A DNA stretch of 21,968 bases, taken from the NCBI GenBank assembly GCA_964413275.1, contig CAYPSO010000077.1, forward strand, positions 1 through 21,968, read 5' to 3'. The translations under genes were made by a program, and so were the position numbers. Shown in pieces: positions 15,721-21,968 of the stretch. Position 1 is the stretch's first letter. Each line of letters starts with the position of its first letter. A model generated the notes under the pieces. The model worked only from the letters and a program-made list of their open reading frames with translations. It ran no database searches and was not told where the DNA came from. The DNA comes from JAABRE01 sp964413275. GTDB taxonomy: Bacteria > Cyanobacteriota > Cyanobacteriia > Cyanobacteriales > JAABRE01.

Positions 15721-15735
15721 GTTACAAAAAGTAAC
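15721..15735. promoter_or_regulatory. Perfect dyad GTTAC-N5-GTAAC upstream of the DUF3120 gene
   Basis: The 15-bp palindrome lies 33 bases before the DUF3120 start. It fits the T-N11-A layout of LysR-type binding sites, but it is short and could be chance in AT-rich DNA. Confidence 0.3.
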
Positions 15736-15767
15736 GAAATATTTATCTTATTCTAAATTAATTTTCC

Positions 15768-16460
15768 ATGACCTTATCTTCCTTCTCCAACATCAGCTTA
15801 AAAACACCTGTCTGGGATGCTCAGGATAAAAACCATTGGCTGGTGTTTTTTAGTGCAGCATTCCTCGTATCTGTACCTGTATTTTTTCAAGCTCCCTTAG
15901 TGCGAATTTTACCTTGGCTAAGTTTATTTCTGACAATACCTTGGGTAGCTTGCGGTTTTTACCTCTACAAACCAGAAAAAACCAGAATTTGGGGTGATTT
16001 ATTAATAGGCTTTAGTTGGAGTTGGTTAGCAGGTTCGATATATTGGGGTTGGTTGCGTTATGAACCTACTTTACATTTACCTGTAGAAGCAATTGGACTT
16101 CCTTTTGCTTGTTGGTGTTTATGGAAAGGTTGGGGAAAGATTGGTCATTGGTTTTATATTGGTTCATTACTTGGTACATCAATTACAGATTTGTATTTTT
16201 ATTTAACTGATGTAATTAGTAATTGGCGTGAATTAATGCAAGTTGATGCTGCTTTAGCTACTCCTATTTTACAAAATGCTCTTTTCAAAATAGAAACCCT
16301 ATGGGGTTTGAGTTGGGCTGTAGTTTTAGTAAATGTACTGTTAGCAATTGGTTTATATGCCTTACGAAAACAAGAATTACCAATGAGTGCTTTTTCTGGT
16401 GCAGTATTAAGTACGCTTTTAGTGGATAGTCTTTTCTGGTTAGTAGCTTCCATGGCCTAA
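15768..16460 (+). CDS. DUF3120 cyanobacterial membrane protein
   Basis: A 230-residue integral membrane protein with about six to seven hydrophobic segments (for example residues 25-42, 46-64, 76-94, 106-118, 125-145, 172-192 and 210-228) and many Trp residues (GDLLIGFSWSWLAGSIYWGW). The pattern matches the DUF3120 family, which is found in cyanobacteria and has no known function. The ATG is the only good start. A dyad upstream may be an operator. The FHA-cyclase gene follows after 118 bases on the same strand. Confidence 0.85.
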   Translation: MTLSSFSNISLKTPVWDAQDKNHWLVFFSAAFLVSVPVFFQAPLVRILPWLSLFLTIPWVACGFYLYKPEKTRIWGDLLIGFSWSWLAGSIYWGWLRYEPTLHLPVEAIGLPFACWCLWKGWGKIGHWFYIGSLLGTSITDLYFYLTDVISNWRELMQVDAALATPILQNALFKIETLWGLSWAVVLVNVLLAIGLYALRKQELPMSAFSGAVLSTLLVDSLFWLVASMA

Positions 16461-16578
16461 AATCCTAGATAATCAAAACAAAATGGTTTATGCTTATAGT
16501 TGTCTTGATATAAGACGCTTAATACATCGATCTTTATGATTAATTTTTGATTCACAAATTGTAATTCTTGGTGAGCCA

Positions 16579-17568
16579 GTGCCAACCAACCCCTACTTAA
16601 TTATTAATAACAAACAAGGTAATCTTCGTCTTCCTCTAGAAGGCAGATATTACTGGACAATTGGTAGAACTAAAGATAATAATTTAGTTATTCCCGATCG
16701 CTGGATTTCTCGTAACCATGCTATGTTACAAATTACTGAGGATGGAGAAATTTATCTGATAGATTTAGGTAGTCGTAACGGAACTTTTCTTAATAGTCGT
16801 AGGGTTAGCATTCCCATAACTTTAAAGGATAATGATAAAATTACCCTTGGCGAAACAGATATTATTTTTTGTTGCCCTACTATAGATAATAAGATTGTAG
16901 TTAATCAACAAGGTAGTCAACCAGATCGTTTAACCTCCCTACTTCATGTTAGATGCTTAATGTCTGTGGTTGTGGTTGATATTAGAGATTTTACGGTTTT
17001 AACTAGGTCTGTGGAAGAAACAGTTATTTCCTCTTTAATCGGTACTTGGTTTCGTGAAGCAGGTAGGATTATCCGAGAACATGGTAGTTGGGTAGATAAA
17101 TATATTGGTGATGCTTTGATGGCTGTTTGGTTTCATGGTGAAGAAGAAGTAACTCAAGCAGAAATAATTAAAATTATTCAAGCCTTACACGAACTAAATC
17201 AGATGACTCAAGACTTAAGCGGAAAATATCCCCTTCCTTTTAAATTAAGAATTGGTGCTGGAGTTAATACAGGTTATGCTATGGTAGGTAATACAGGTAG
17301 TGGCGATCGCCCTGATTATACAGCCATTGGTGATACAGTAAATGCTGTTTTTCGTCTAGAATCTGCTACCAAAGAAGTTGGTTTAGATGTTGTTCTCGCC
17401 GAAACTACCTATCAATCTCTTTGTCAATTTCAATTATCACAGAACTATTTTCAACACCATCAAGTTCAGTTAAAAGGTTATGAGGGAGAGCATAAAATTT
17501 ATGCAGCCAATTTTGAAGATTTAGAAGATTTACTAATTAAATTTAAAATACAAAGTTCTATCAGTTAG
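16579..17568 (+). CDS. cya1: FHA-domain adenylate cyclase (Cya1-like)
   Basis: A 329-residue soluble class III nucleotidyl cyclase. The FHA domain spans about 8-98 with its key residues GR (29-30), S44-R45-N-H47 and NGT (67-69), so it should read phosphothreonine partners. The cyclase domain follows from about 127: metal Asp D134 (VVDIRDFT) and D178 (YIGDALMAVW), adenine-selecting K174 and T248 (PDYTAIGD), and transition-state N255 and R259. All catalytic residues are present, so cAMP synthesis is expected. FHA plus cyclase in this order and size matches Synechocystis Cya1 (slr1991), whose activity responds to bicarbonate; the symbol is by that resemblance. The GTG start at 16579 is the only one that keeps the first FHA strand. 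Confidence 0.88.
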   Translation: MPTNPYLIINNKQGNLRLPLEGRYYWTIGRTKDNNLVIPDRWISRNHAMLQITEDGEIYLIDLGSRNGTFLNSRRVSIPITLKDNDKITLGETDIIFCCPTIDNKIVVNQQGSQPDRLTSLLHVRCLMSVVVVDIRDFTVLTRSVEETVISSLIGTWFREAGRIIREHGSWVDKYIGDALMAVWFHGEEEVTQAEIIKIIQALHELNQMTQDLSGKYPLPFKLRIGAGVNTGYAMVGNTGSGDRPDYTAIGDTVNAVFRLESATKEVGLDVVLAETTYQSLCQFQLSQNYFQHHQVQLKGYEGEHKIYAANFEDLEDLLIKFKIQSSIS

Positions 17569-17637
17569 CGATTAGCAATTGGCGATTAGCGATTAGCGAT
17601 TAGCGATTAGCTTTTAGCTCCTAGCTTTTAGCTCCTA
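17568..17637. repeat. Degenerate heptamer array, ten units
   Basis: Ten consecutive 7-mers fit GC-N3-TA or close variants: GCGATTA (five copies in all, four of them adjacent), one divergent GCAATTG, then GCTTTTA and GCTCCTA alternating twice. The array starts on the last base of the cyclase stop codon. A pyrimidine-rich tract (17641-17705) links it to the lipB stop. This is the longest STRR-like array in the window. Confidence 0.85.
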
Positions 17638-17705
17638 GCTTTTTCTCCACCATCACCCCAGTATCCCCAATCTCCCCAATCTCCTCCTTCTCACCCTCCT
17701 ATCTC

Positions 17706-18359
17706 CTAACTACTAACAAATTCTATTCCAAATACATCAGCAAAACTTTCTATAACCTTTTGTGTTATATTTTCTCGATCGATATTAGGTATAAACTGTG
17801 TTATACTCCCTACAGGTTTATCAGTAATACCGCAAGGAACAATATTTTTAAAACCAGTTAAATCAGGACATATATTTAAAGAAAATCCGTGCATAGTAAT
17901 CCAACGACGCACAGAAATCCCCATAGCCGCAACCTTAAAACCTTCTAACCACACTCCTGTTAAGCCTTCAATGCGATAACCTTCCAAATTATAATTTTTC
18001 AAAACTCTAATAATGACCTCCTCTAATTGCCGTAAATACCAGTGTAAATCTTGTTGATAATGGGATAAATTCAAAATCGGATAAGCCACTAATTGCCCAG
18101 GGCAATGATAAGTTACTTCTCCTCCCCTCTCAACACGACGTACTTCCCAATTAGTTTGGTTTAAGTCGAATTTTAAGAAATCTGTGCTTGCTCCTCTTCC
18201 TAATGTATAGATTGGGGGATGTTCTAACAACAACAAAACATCAGGTAAATTGGGATTATTAATTCTGTCTGCAACCAACTTCTGCTGAAGTTTCCAAGCA
18301 TCATCATAGGGAATCAATCCTAAATTATTTAATAAACAGATTCTTTTTGATGTATTCAT
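17706..18359 (-). CDS. lipB: Octanoyltransferase LipB
   Basis: A 217-residue lipoyl(octanoyl) transferase that moves octanoate from acyl carrier protein to the lipoyl domains of E2 and GcvH subunits, the first step of protein lipoylation. The signature RGGEVTYHCPGQL (78-90) is present, the catalytic Cys is C176 in IVPCGITDK, and the paired Lys is K142 in FKVAAMGISV. Length matches the family. The ATG start is clear. LipA is not in the window. It converges with the cyclase gene and is divergent from lrtA. Confidence 0.96.
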   Translation of the reverse strand: MNTSKRICLLNNLGLIPYDDAWKLQQKLVADRINNPNLPDVLLLLEHPPIYTLGRGASTDFLKFDLNQTNWEVRRVERGGEVTYHCPGQLVAYPILNLSHYQQDLHWYLRQLEEVIIRVLKNYNLEGYRIEGLTGVWLEGFKVAAMGISVRRWITMHGFSLNICPDLTGFKNIVPCGITDKPVGSITQFIPNIDRENITQKVIESFADVFGIEFVSS

Positions 18360-18903
18360 CTAATTTTAATGTTTTATTGAGAAATGTAAAGCTATGCAAA
18401 GGATAATAAAGAGAATTTACAAGACGATGTTTTATGGAATACAAAGTGCTAATCTAAAGATAAGAAAAAAAAGGAGGAAACTGGTTTAAATGCAATCTTA
18501 ATTATTTGGCGATTACAATCAGAAAAATCAACCTTCAAGAGATTAAGAAAAAGAAGTTCTCAAAAACGATATTAATAAAAAGAGAACTAATGGTAGCCCA
18601 AAAAAAGGAGATTAGTGGTAAAATCAATATTTATAGAATCAGCATAGTGGTAAATTGAGCAGAGAAATCCGAAACAAATGTTTGCTTAAACATAGACTTG
18701 AGAAAATAAGTTACTCGGTTCATCTTATCATGAAAAACCGTTCAATTTATCTAGAAAAGTAAGGATGTAGAATATGCACTTCAAACCATTTATTGGCGAT
18801 CTTTAAAGCAAGATAGATAGTCGAAGAAACTATAAATTCTACTGATATTCCTTATTTTAATTTTCAAAACCACTAAAACATTACATTTATGGAGTGTCTA
18901 TTT
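18360..18903 (+). promoter_or_regulatory. Long AT-rich region probably holding the lrtA 5' leader
   Basis: About 540 bases separate lipB and lrtA. No convincing gene is present; a 20-codon ATG frame at 18427 ends just after a purine-rich AAAAAGGAGGAAA and has no independent support. In Synechococcus sp. PCC 7002 lrtA mRNA has an untranslated leader and is controlled by light at transcript level and stability, so part of this gap is likely transcribed. I cannot place the start site. Confidence 0.4.
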
Positions 18904-19506
18904 ATGAAACTTTTAATCCAAGGAAATAATATTACAGTTACCGAATCAATTCATGATTATGTTGAAGAGAAACTAGAAAAGGCAGTAAAGCATTTTCAAA
19001 ATATCACCACTAAAGTAGATGTGCATTTATCTGTCGCCCGTAACGCCCGCATCAATGATAAACATAAAGCAGAAGTAACTGTTTATGCCAATGGAACAGT
19101 AATTAGAGCTCAAGAAGGAAGTGAAAATTTATACGCCAGTATCGACCTAGTATCTGATAAAATTGCCCGCCAATTGCGCAAGTATAAAGAGAAACAGTTA
19201 AAAAAGACCCATATTCCCAATAAAACTGACGAGTTAACCACCGAAACTCCTGAAACGCCAGTAATAGAGAATCTCATTGGCGAGCGTGAACCTGAATTAC
19301 CGTCAGAAGTGGTAAGAATGAAGTATTTTGCCATGCCTCCTATGTCCATTGAAGAAGCATTAGAACAATTACAGTTGGTTGACCATGATTTCTATATGTT
19401 TAAAAATAGTGCCACCAATGAAATTAATGTGATCTATATGCGCAATCATGGAGGATATGGAGTAATTCAACCTCGACATAATAACGATAACAATCAGGAA
19501 GCTTAA
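18904..19506 (+). CDS. lrtA: Long-form ribosome hibernation factor (HPF/LrtA)
   Basis: A 200-residue long HPF. Residues 1-100 are the S30AE domain that sits in the 30S decoding site (MKLLIQGNNITVTESIHDYV, then VDVHLSVARN and HKAEVTVYANGTVIRAQE). An acidic/Thr-rich linker follows, and residues from about 138 (VVRMKYFAMPPMSIEEALEQ, ending GYGVIQP) form the C-terminal dimerisation domain that joins two 70S ribosomes. The cyanobacterial homologue is LrtA, a light-repressed protein. I use the ATG at 18904, preceded by GGAG; an ATG at 18889 contains that Shine-Dalgarno sequence. It converges on the ZnuB-like gene, with a hairpin in between. Confidence 0.95.
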   Translation: MKLLIQGNNITVTESIHDYVEEKLEKAVKHFQNITTKVDVHLSVARNARINDKHKAEVTVYANGTVIRAQEGSENLYASIDLVSDKIARQLRKYKEKQLKKTHIPNKTDELTTETPETPVIENLIGEREPELPSEVVRMKYFAMPPMSIEEALEQLQLVDHDFYMFKNSATNEINVIYMRNHGGYGVIQPRHNNDNNQEA

Positions 19507-19518
19507 TTTTAGAGGTAG

Positions 19519-19542
19519 AGAGACGTGCCATTGCACGTCTCT
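19519..19542. terminator. Strong hairpin between two convergent genes
   Basis: AGAGACGTGC, loop CATT, GCACGTCTCT gives a perfect 10-bp stem 12 bases after the lrtA stop, ending inside the stop codon of the convergent permease gene. There is no long T-run, but the site suits bidirectional termination. The AGACGTGC arms also resemble a widespread cyanobacterial dispersed palindrome. Confidence 0.6.
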
Positions 19543-20350
19543 AATTGATTTTCATGAAATGTTTAAAACTAATACTTAATAAATAAACTATTCCTGAAAC
19601 TAAAATAATAGTTGCTCCAGAACTAAGATTAAAAACATAAGATAACCAAAGTCCGGCAGTGTTAAAAACTATCCCTAAAATAATGGCTAGTAACATCATT
19701 TTTTTGAGATTTTTTACAAATTGACCACTAATTGCTGCCGGAATATTTAACAAAGAAATTACCATTATTAAACCGACAACTCGCATCATCATCACTACAG
19801 TAACTGCGATCGCAGCCATTAAAAGTAAATAAATACTATTAACTGGAACATTTCTAACAGTGGCAAAAGTTTCATCAAAAGAGATTGCCAATAATTCTTG
19901 ATATAATAGCCATACCATTAAAATAATGAATAAATCTAAGATAAACATAATTAATAAATCACTGCGAGGCACTGCTAAAATACTGCCAAAAAGATAACTC
20001 ATTAAATCAGCTTTGTAACCTTCAGTTAAATCTATTAAAATAATACCTAAACTCATGCCAATAGCCCACATTACACCGATTATAGTATCAGAGCGTTCCT
20101 GAAATTTGCGCTGTACTATACCCATACCTAAAGCAGAACATACACTAAAAATCATTGCCCCTAAAACTGGGCTAAACTTAAAAAAATAACCTAAACCTAT
20201 TCCTCCATAGGCAGCATGGGCAATACCGGCACTAATAAAAACTATACGATTTACGACCACAAAAGTGCCAATAATTCCGCAAGCTATACTAACTAAAATA
20301 CCTGCAACTAAGGCATTTTGCATAAAATCAAATTGTAAAGCTTCTATCAT
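19541..20350 (-). CDS. ABC-3 family zinc/manganese permease (ZnuB-like)
   Basis: A 269-residue inner-membrane permease of the ZnuB/MntB (ABC-3) family, the transmembrane half of a high-affinity metal importer. It begins with the usual MQNALVAGILVSIACGIIGTFVVVNRIVF and carries SAGIAHAAYGGIG (conserved His in the membrane), IGVMWAIGMSLGI and RVVGLIMVISLLNIPAA, typical of the family. Eight or so hydrophobic helices are visible. The solute-binding protein and ATPase genes are not adjacent: upstream is a divergent yjbQ gene 54 bases away. It would therefore need partners encoded elsewhere. Zn versus Mn cannot be decided. Confidence 0.9.
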   Translation of the reverse strand: MIEALQFDFMQNALVAGILVSIACGIIGTFVVVNRIVFISAGIAHAAYGGIGLGYFFKFSPVLGAMIFSVCSALGMGIVQRKFQERSDTIIGVMWAIGMSLGIILIDLTEGYKADLMSYLFGSILAVPRSDLLIMFILDLFIILMVWLLYQELLAISFDETFATVRNVPVNSIYLLLMAAIAVTVVMMMRVVGLIMVISLLNIPAAISGQFVKNLKKMMLLAIILGIVFNTAGLWLSYVFNLSSGATIILVSGIVYLLSISFKHFMKIN

Positions 20351-20404
20351 ATTTTTTTACTAATTGTTAAAATAATTTAGGGATAATAGTTTACTAATCA
20401 AATA

Positions 20405-20824
20405 ATGAAACAACATCAAAAAGTAATCAGAATTGAAACCAAAGGAAAATCATTTCATAATATTACGACTAAAATAGAAAACATAGTTAATGAATCTGGC
20501 ATTGATATGGGACTTTGTGTAATTTTTATACGTCATACTTCTGCATCTTTAATCATTCAAGAAAACGCAGATCCTGATGTTCTTAGAGATTTTTCTAACT
20601 TTTTTGCTCAGTTAGTTCCCGAAGATTCTATGAGATATATTCATAGTACCGAAGGGCCAGACGATATGCCAGCCCATATTAGATCGGCTTTAACCCATAC
20701 TTCAGAACAGATTCCCATCACCAAAAATAGATTAGTTTTGGGAACATGGCAAGGAGTTTACTTGTGGGAACATCGTCAAAGAGGTTACTATCGAGAAATA
20801 GTGGTACATATTACAGGAATTTAG
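20405..20824 (+). CDS. YjbQ / UPF0047 family protein
   Basis: A 139-residue small globular protein of the YjbQ/UPF0047 family. Conserved blocks are HTSASLIIQENADPDVLRD (44-62), EGPDDMPAHIRSALT and LGTWQGVYLWEHR. The His, Asp and Glu residues of these blocks form a metal-like site. Members have weak thiamine-phosphate synthase activity and some annotations use that name, but the physiological role is uncertain. Length is normal. It is divergent from the ZnuB-like gene and shares a 54-base promoter region with it. Confidence 0.93.
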   Translation: MKQHQKVIRIETKGKSFHNITTKIENIVNESGIDMGLCVIFIRHTSASLIIQENADPDVLRDFSNFFAQLVPEDSMRYIHSTEGPDDMPAHIRSALTHTSEQIPITKNRLVLGTWQGVYLWEHRQRGYYREIVVHITGI

Positions 20825-20996
20825 GCAGATCAAAGATTTAAAATTCAAAACTAAATTATTCAAAATAAGTTTAATTTATAGCTAATTTTTATATATAATC
20901 AAAAAAATTTTTCTTTGAGACTGATTAATTTTATCTATTGCTTTTATAAAATATGCTAAATGTCAAGAAATTGGGACAAACATTTTAACAAAATTA

Positions 20997-21024
20997 TTGC
21001 GTATTCTCCGATTTTAGCTACAAT
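20997..21024 (+). promoter_or_regulatory. Possible promoter of the GNAT gene
   Basis: TTGCGT (20997-21002), a 16-base spacer and TACAAT (21019-21024) resemble a sigma-70 promoter about 70 bases before the GNAT start. The remainder of the 20825-21096 gap is AT-rich with no gene seen. Confidence 0.35.
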
Positions 21025-21042
21025 TAAGATTATCTCAATCAT

Positions 21043-21065
21043 CAATCTTATTAAAGATTGTTTTT
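21043..21065 (+). terminator. AT-rich hairpin with T-run in the GNAT leader
   Basis: CAATCTT, loop ATTA, AAGATTG is a perfect 7-bp stem followed by TTTTT. It lies between the possible promoter and the GNAT start, so it could act as an attenuator, but the stem is weak. Confidence 0.3.
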
Positions 21066-21096
21066 AAGATATAATTAAAGGAATTATCTATCGACT

Positions 21097-21564
21097 ATGG
21101 ATTCTCGTCATATTCAATTTTCTATTGATAAATCTAGAATTGATTTGCTAAAGTTACAGGAATTATTTAATTTAACTGCTTTTTGGGCGCAAAATCGTAA
21201 TTTAGAAGATTTAGAGATAGCTATTGCTAATAGTAATCCTGTGATTACTGTTTGGGATAGTAATACCATGATTGGTTTTGCTCGTGCTACTTCTGATGGG
21301 GTTTATCGTGCTAGTATTTGGGATGTGATTGTTCATCCTGAATATCAAGGTTGTGGTTTGGGAAGAAAGTTAGTGGAAACAGTTATTACCCATCCTCACT
21401 TAAGTAAAGTAGAACGTATCTATTTAATGACTAGCTATCAACAGAATTTTTACCAACGTATTGGTTTTGAGGAAAATAAAACTACTACTATGGTGTTATT
21501 TAACTCCGTTACCGATGAGACTTTGTTAACACCTACTTTGATTAAGGAAAAGTTATCAGTATAG
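21097..21564 (+). CDS. GNAT-family N-acetyltransferase (Ycf52-like)
   Basis: A 155-residue GCN5-related acetyltransferase that moves acetyl from acetyl-CoA to an amine. The acetyl-CoA loop is Q84-G-C-G-L-G-R90 after the strand DVIVHPEY, followed by a typical helix and YQQNFYQRIGFEE. The sequence IWDVIVHPEYQGCGLGRKLV matches the cyanobacterial and red-algal plastid Ycf52 proteins, related to plant plastid GNAT/NSI enzymes. The substrate is not shown by sequence; protein lysine or a metabolite amine are both possible. AAGGAA lies a little far upstream of the ATG. It is followed by a broken transporter gene. Confidence 0.87.
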   Translation: MDSRHIQFSIDKSRIDLLKLQELFNLTAFWAQNRNLEDLEIAIANSNPVITVWDSNTMIGFARATSDGVYRASIWDVIVHPEYQGCGLGRKLVETVITHPHLSKVERIYLMTSYQQNFYQRIGFEENKTTTMVLFNSVTDETLLTPTLIKEKLSV

Positions 21565-21655
21565 TTGATAAATTAAAGGTAACAATTATTTTTTATTTAG
21601 GAGTAATTAACTTAATTACTTCTTTTTTTCTAATGTCATTTTATTATAAATCTAA

Positions 21656-21922
21656 AAAGTATTGGGCATTTTTTATCCAGATAAAAGCTTGTTGACGGTA
21701 GTTTTTCAAGAAGCAATCATTCTGGCTGTCTTGGGTTTTATTCCGGGTTTTGGCATTTCGATTGGTATGTATGGTCTGCTAGAAGCCTTAACTAAGATGC
21801 CTTTAGCTATGCAATCTGAAGTCGCTATAAGAGTATTTTTCTTAACAGTTATTATGTGTCTTGTTTCTGGTGCGATCGCAATTCGGAAACTTCAATCTGC
21901 CGATCCTGCGGAGGTATTGTAA
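21656..21922 (+). pseudogene. 3' fragment of a DevC-like ABC permease gene
   Basis: The frame reads LGIFYPDKSLLTVVFQEAII, then AVLGFIPGFGISIGMYGLLE, and ends AIAIRKLQSADPAEVL. This is the C-terminal end of DevC-type permeases (MacB/FtsX family), which in full are about 385 residues and work with DevA and DevB to export material through a TolC channel. An in-frame TAA at 21653 closes the frame upstream, and no ATG is present. The first residues look disturbed compared with the usual K-A-x-G-Y-x-D segment. Everything before the last two membrane segments is missing, so it is a truncated relic. Confidence 0.8.
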
Positions 21923-21937
21923 AACTTTATTAAGTAG

Positions 21938-21968
21938 TATAGACAAATATAGACAAATTAAGTCTATA
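21938..21968. repeat. Direct and inverted repeat at the window edge
   Basis: TATAGACAAA occurs twice in tandem (21938-21957). The second copy begins a perfect inverted repeat, TATAGAC-N7-GTCTATA (21948-21968), that runs into the window end. It may be a terminator for the devC remnant or the edge of an element continuing outside. Confidence 0.5.

Noticed and set aside
15721..15735. NtcA binding site
   Set aside because: The NtcA consensus is GTA-N8-TAC; here the order of half-sites is different.
18427..18489. 20-codon ATG frame in the lrtA leader
   Set aside because: Lys/Arg-rich product, no ribosome site of its own and no other support; chance frame in purine-rich DNA.
1..21968. tRNA or rRNA genes
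   Set aside because: I saw no T-loop/acceptor pattern or conserved rRNA segment when reading both strands; a covariance scan would settle it.

Overview
The window reads as a piece of a low-GC cyanobacterial chromosome. Seven copies of the octamer GCGATCGC (HIP1) occur in about 22 kb (869, 5662, 10263, 14311, 17303, 19806, 21872). Several genes are cyanobacterial specialities: the PDZ/radical-SAM/DUF512 protein of the TIGR03279 type, a DUF3120 membrane protein, an FHA-adenylate cyclase like Synechocystis Cya1, LrtA and a Ycf52-type acetyltransferase. Heptamer tandem repeats in several gaps fit the same origin. I cannot name the species; a unicellular, AT-rich lineage is my inference.

Layout. 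1-3531: a membrane-anchored Era-like GTPase with DUF697, convergent with a TolC-type outer-membrane protein that carries eight 8-residue repeats. 3532-8387: an accessory stretch. It holds a decayed gene, a CFA-synthase-like methyltransferase, and an unrecognised 700-residue protein built of about six 90-residue beta-type modules. It also holds the remains of a BrnT toxin overlapping an intact antitoxin-like gene that ends in an integron attC-like sequence, and an IS982-family transposase relic. 8388-10762: a core pair on the minus strand, uppP then the TIGR03279 gene. 10763-12921: a second accessory stretch with a small chimeric ORF (NTF2-like start joined to a MazF-like end) and a GC-rich, probably imported thioredoxin-fold/2OG-Fe(II) dioxygenase gene with a near-consensus promoter.

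12922-21968: mostly resident genes. They are a Zn/Cd-type P1B ATPase behind a Fur/Zur-like palindrome, a Uma2 nuclease, a 135-bp MITE-like element, DUF3120, the FHA-cyclase, lipB, the ribosome hibernation factor lrtA/hpf with a long leader, a ZnuB-type permease, YjbQ, a GNAT enzyme and the broken 3' end of a devC permease gene.

Functionally, the resident genes cover envelope maintenance (UppP, TolC), metal balance (P1B ATPase, ZnuB), cAMP signalling (cyclase), lipoylation (LipB) and translation shutdown (LrtA). The two accessory stretches look like insertion and decay sites: toxin-antitoxin fragments, transposon relics and foreign genes lie beside copies of one short palindrome. The most novel intact object is the 700-residue modular protein. 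The most informative decayed object is the BrnT/antitoxin/attC-like unit.
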